Shown here: positions 62,276-64,000 of the stretch, one piece after another
How the letters are laid out: each line of letters starts with the position of its first letter
Position numbering within the stretch: position 1 is the first letter of the stretch
NCBI GenBank assembly: GCA_025358925.1
Contig: JANYHT010000050.1
Span: 62,001 to 126,000, forward strand
Direction of reading: 5' to 3'
Source of the DNA: Gemmatimonadaceae bacterium
GTDB taxonomy: Bacteria; Gemmatimonadota; Gemmatimonadetes; Gemmatimonadales; Gemmatimonadaceae
DNA length: 64,000 nt
Made by a program: the position numbers and the translations under genes
Notes under the pieces: generated by a model
What the model saw: the letters and a program-made list of their open reading frames with translations, nothing else
Databases searched by the model: none
What the model was told of the DNA's origin: nothing

Positions 62276-63208
62276 GTGGCCAAAATCTTCACGCCTTCTC
62301 CAGTCGACGACATCATGGATCACTCCCCCGGCTTTCTCGCGCACGTGCTGGCGCGCACACCGCGTGTCACGGAAGTCTCGGTGACCGAGACGCAACGCGC
62401 CCTTGGCAGCAATCCCAACGCCCAGCTCTTGGATGTTCGTGAAGACCGCGAATGGGATGCGGCGCATGCAGTCGGCGCGACACACGTAGCGCGCGGAGTG
62501 ATCGAGCGCGATATCGAAAAGTTGGTGCCAGCAAAAGACACGCCGCTTTATTTGTATTGTGGCGGTGGTTTTCGATCTGCGCTCGCCGCCGATTCGTTGC
62601 AACAGATGGGCTATTCGAACGTGTATTCGGTCGACGGCGGTTGGCGCTCGTGGCAAGAGGCTGGTGCGCCGATGGAAGGTCCGGCGGCACCAGCGGACGC
62701 ACTGCGCTTCCCCATCGGGAAACACGTACGACAGGACACGTATACGGCCGATGAACGTGCGGCCTTCATTGCGCGCGTTGCCGCGCAGCCGGCGGCGTTG
62801 GCCGCTGCCTTGAGTGGCATGACGGAGGCGCAGCACGAGCAGCCGTATCGGCCGGGCGGGTGGACCGTGCGCCAGGTTGTGCATCATGTCGCCGATAGCC
62901 ACATGCACATGTACATTCGCATTAAGCTCGCGCTGTCCGCGACGGAGCCGACAATCAATGCGTATGATCAAGATGCGTGGGTGCACATGGCCGACGTGAG
63001 CACGGTGTCCCCGATGGTCTCGCTGTCGTTGCTTGCCACCGTGCACGAACGTTTGGTGGCGGCACTGCGGTCGTTAACGCCCGCGGATTTTGCGCGAGGG
63101 CTGATACATCCGGACAATGGACGCATGACGGTGGAGCAGGTGGTCGCGATGTACGCGTGGCACGGCGATCATCATATCGCACACATCCGAAATGTGAAGA
63201 CAGCCTGA
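62276..63208 (+). CDS. Rhodanese fused to a YfiT/DinB-like metal-binding domain
   Basis: 310 residues from GTG 62276; ATG 62315 is an alternative. Residues about 30-130 form a rhodanese domain, with LLDVREDREWDAAH and the active-site cysteine C95 in LYLYCGGGFRS. Residues about 145-310 form a YfiT/DinB four-helix domain, with WTVRQVVHHVADSHMHMY and WHGDHHIAHI giving candidate metal-ligand histidines (H203/H204, H296, H299/H300, H303). DinB-superfamily members include thiol-dependent transferases such as bacillithiol enzymes. The fusion hints that persulfide or thiol transfer is coupled to that chemistry. It converges on the next gene with 2 bases between stops. Confidence 0.85.
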   Translation: MAKIFTPSPVDDIMDHSPGFLAHVLARTPRVTEVSVTETQRALGSNPNAQLLDVREDREWDAAHAVGATHVARGVIERDIEKLVPAKDTPLYLYCGGGFRSALAADSLQQMGYSNVYSVDGGWRSWQEAGAPMEGPAAPADALRFPIGKHVRQDTYTADERAAFIARVAAQPAALAAALSGMTEAQHEQPYRPGGWTVRQVVHHVADSHMHMYIRIKLALSATEPTINAYDQDAWVHMADVSTVSPMVSLSLLATVHERLVAALRSLTPADFARGLIHPDNGRMTVEQVVAMYAWHGDHHIAHIRNVKTA

Positions 63209-63210
63209 CG

Positions 63211-64000
63211 CTATGGAAGACCTTCGATGATGCGCGCCATCTCGCCCACAATCGCGATCTGCGCCGTGCCAGGTATTCCGAAAATGCAATACAGAATACG
63301 GGTCGACGGCGCATTCATCGAACGCCAAGCACTACCGTCGAAACGCAGCACGGTTCCACTGTCACCCGCCGCATAAATCTCGGTGGGCCCACGCCCCCAC
63401 AACGCACGGAGCGTACGCGTCGTGGGCACCGCTTGTCGCTGCCACGTCACGCCATCAAAGCGCAGCATCGTACCGCTATCGCCGGCGATAAAAATGTCGT
63501 TCGCGGCCGTGCCCCAGATCGCGCGAAAGCGCGGCTTCGTTGGCACGCTCACTGGCGACCATCGCCCGCCATCAAAGCGCAACACGGTGCCGGAATCACC
63601 GACGGCGTAGACGTTGGATGCATCGCTACCCCACACCGCGCGCAAAAATTGTTGTGTCCCGCTCGACTGCGGACTCCACGATGCGCCATTGGATCGCAAA
63701 ATTGTGCCGCGTTCACCAACAATCACCTGTTGACCAACGCCACCACTCCAAATCGCGCGCAACAACAACGTTGTCGGCGACGCCTCTTTGCGCCAACTAG
63801 TGCCGTCGTACCGCAGGATCGCTCCTGTGTCGCCCACCGCGACAATCTCGGTCGGTCCGCTACCGCTTATGCCGTATAAATCGTTTGTTCCCGGTACGCG
63901 CGCCGCACTCCATGCTGTGCCAACACGTTGAAAGACGGCACCACCGAGACCAACCGCAAACATCGGTCCGCCGGTCGCACCGCCACCCCACGTGGACAGC
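63211..64000 (-). CDS. 39-residue-repeat beta-propeller-like protein (5' end outside window)
   Basis: The frame runs to the window edge without a stop; ATG 63963 is inside the repeat array, so the start probably lies beyond 64000. At least six units of about 39 residues follow the pattern W-G-x5-I/V-Y-A-V/A-G-D-S-G-T-V/M-L-R-F-D-G-x2-W, for example DIFIAGDSGTMLRFDG and EIYAAGDSGTVLRFDG. The pattern fits bacterial propeller blades. The last blade is incomplete and ends IVGEMARIIEGLP. No enzymatic motif is visible. The whole protein is likely longer and exported. Confidence 0.8.
   Translation of the reverse strand, partial: LSTWGGGATGGPMFAVGLGGAVFQRVGTAWSAARVPGTNDLYGISGSGPTEIVAVGDTGAILRYDGTSWRKEASPTTLLLRAIWSGGVGQQVIVGERGTILRSNGASWSPQSSGTQQFLRAVWGSDASNVYAVGDSGTVLRFDGGRWSPVSVPTKPRFRAIWGTAANDIFIAGDSGTMLRFDGVTWQRQAVPTTRTLRALWGRGPTEIYAAGDSGTVLRFDGSAWRSMNAPSTRILYCIFGIPGTAQIAIVGEMARIIEGLP

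Noticed and set aside
1-64000. tRNA, rRNA or transposase genes
   Set aside because: No T-loop/anticodon arrangement, rRNA segment or DDE/HUH recombinase motif was recognised by eye; a tRNA scan would be decisive.

Overview
The window reads as chromosomal DNA of a moderately GC-rich, diderm, free-living heterotroph. There are many Ala-Gln or lipobox signal peptides, several predicted outer-membrane barrels, TolB-type propellers fused to enzymes, gamma-glutamyltransferases and a set of amidohydrolase and metallopeptidase genes. That gene style fits Gemmatimonadota best (inference; Acidobacteriota is the main alternative). No rRNA, tRNA, CRISPR array, transposase or prophage gene was seen.

Layout. 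0-6.6 kb: the tail of a Ser/Thr kinase, then a rightward run of dipeptide epimerase, PriA, an LL-DAP-type aminotransferase, a hypothetical protein, Fur and CcdA. 6.6-10.3 kb (leftward): two secreted ferritin-like proteins and a type-I ABC exporter. 10.4-13.9 kb: a glycine-zipper lipoprotein whose leader carries a perfect hairpin, a gamma-glutamyltransferase and a small barrel protein. 14.0-17.6 kb: the peptidoglycan-recycling operon murQ-anmK-nagZ-like. 18-24.2 kb: PP2C phosphatase, then a lipoprotein amidase overlapping a 992-residue protease/propeller/barrel protein. 24.2-28.0 kb: dispersed repeats, gamma-carbonic anhydrase and B12-dependent ribonucleotide reductase. 28.0-30.8 kb: a gene-poor stretch with a His-rich mini-protein, a DUF4337 protein and DoxX. 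31.0-36.2 kb (leftward operon): an HDOD gene broken by a 10-bp tandem duplication, a small ORF, glutamine cyclotransferase, an AcvB/VirJ-like hydrolase and an Omp85-like protein. 36.3-41.3 kb: a 55-residue basic protein, a propeller-GGT fusion and a HEAT-cyclophilin protein. 41.5-48.5 kb: M28 peptidase, PagL-like deacylase, S41 peptidase, DUF1499, GNAT and a sugar isomerase-like protein. 48.9-55.6 kb: a tightly overlapped five-gene operon (GMC dehydrogenase, its small subunit, amidohydrolase, M20 peptidase, acyl-CoA ligase). 55.7-62.2 kb: DUF4159, Gfo/Idh/MocA and a four-gene leftward operon (DUF1080, nucleoside-type symporter, CutC, GH20). 62.3-64.0 kb: a rhodanese-DinB fusion and an incomplete propeller protein.

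Two themes recur. One is cell-wall turnover: amidase, GH3, AnmK, MurQ, dipeptide epimerase and GH20 could together process amino sugars and muropeptides. The other is oxidative glycoside catabolism: GMC dehydrogenase with a four-Cys motif plus its Tat subunit, Gfo/Idh/MocA, a xylose-isomerase-like protein, a DUF1080 3-keto-glycoside hydrolase-type protein and an MFS permease form a plausible 3-keto-sugar pathway. The most unusual local events are the 10-bp duplication in the HDOD gene, the rhodanese-DinB and propeller-GGT fusions, the His-rich mini-protein and several dispersed or inverted repeat families.
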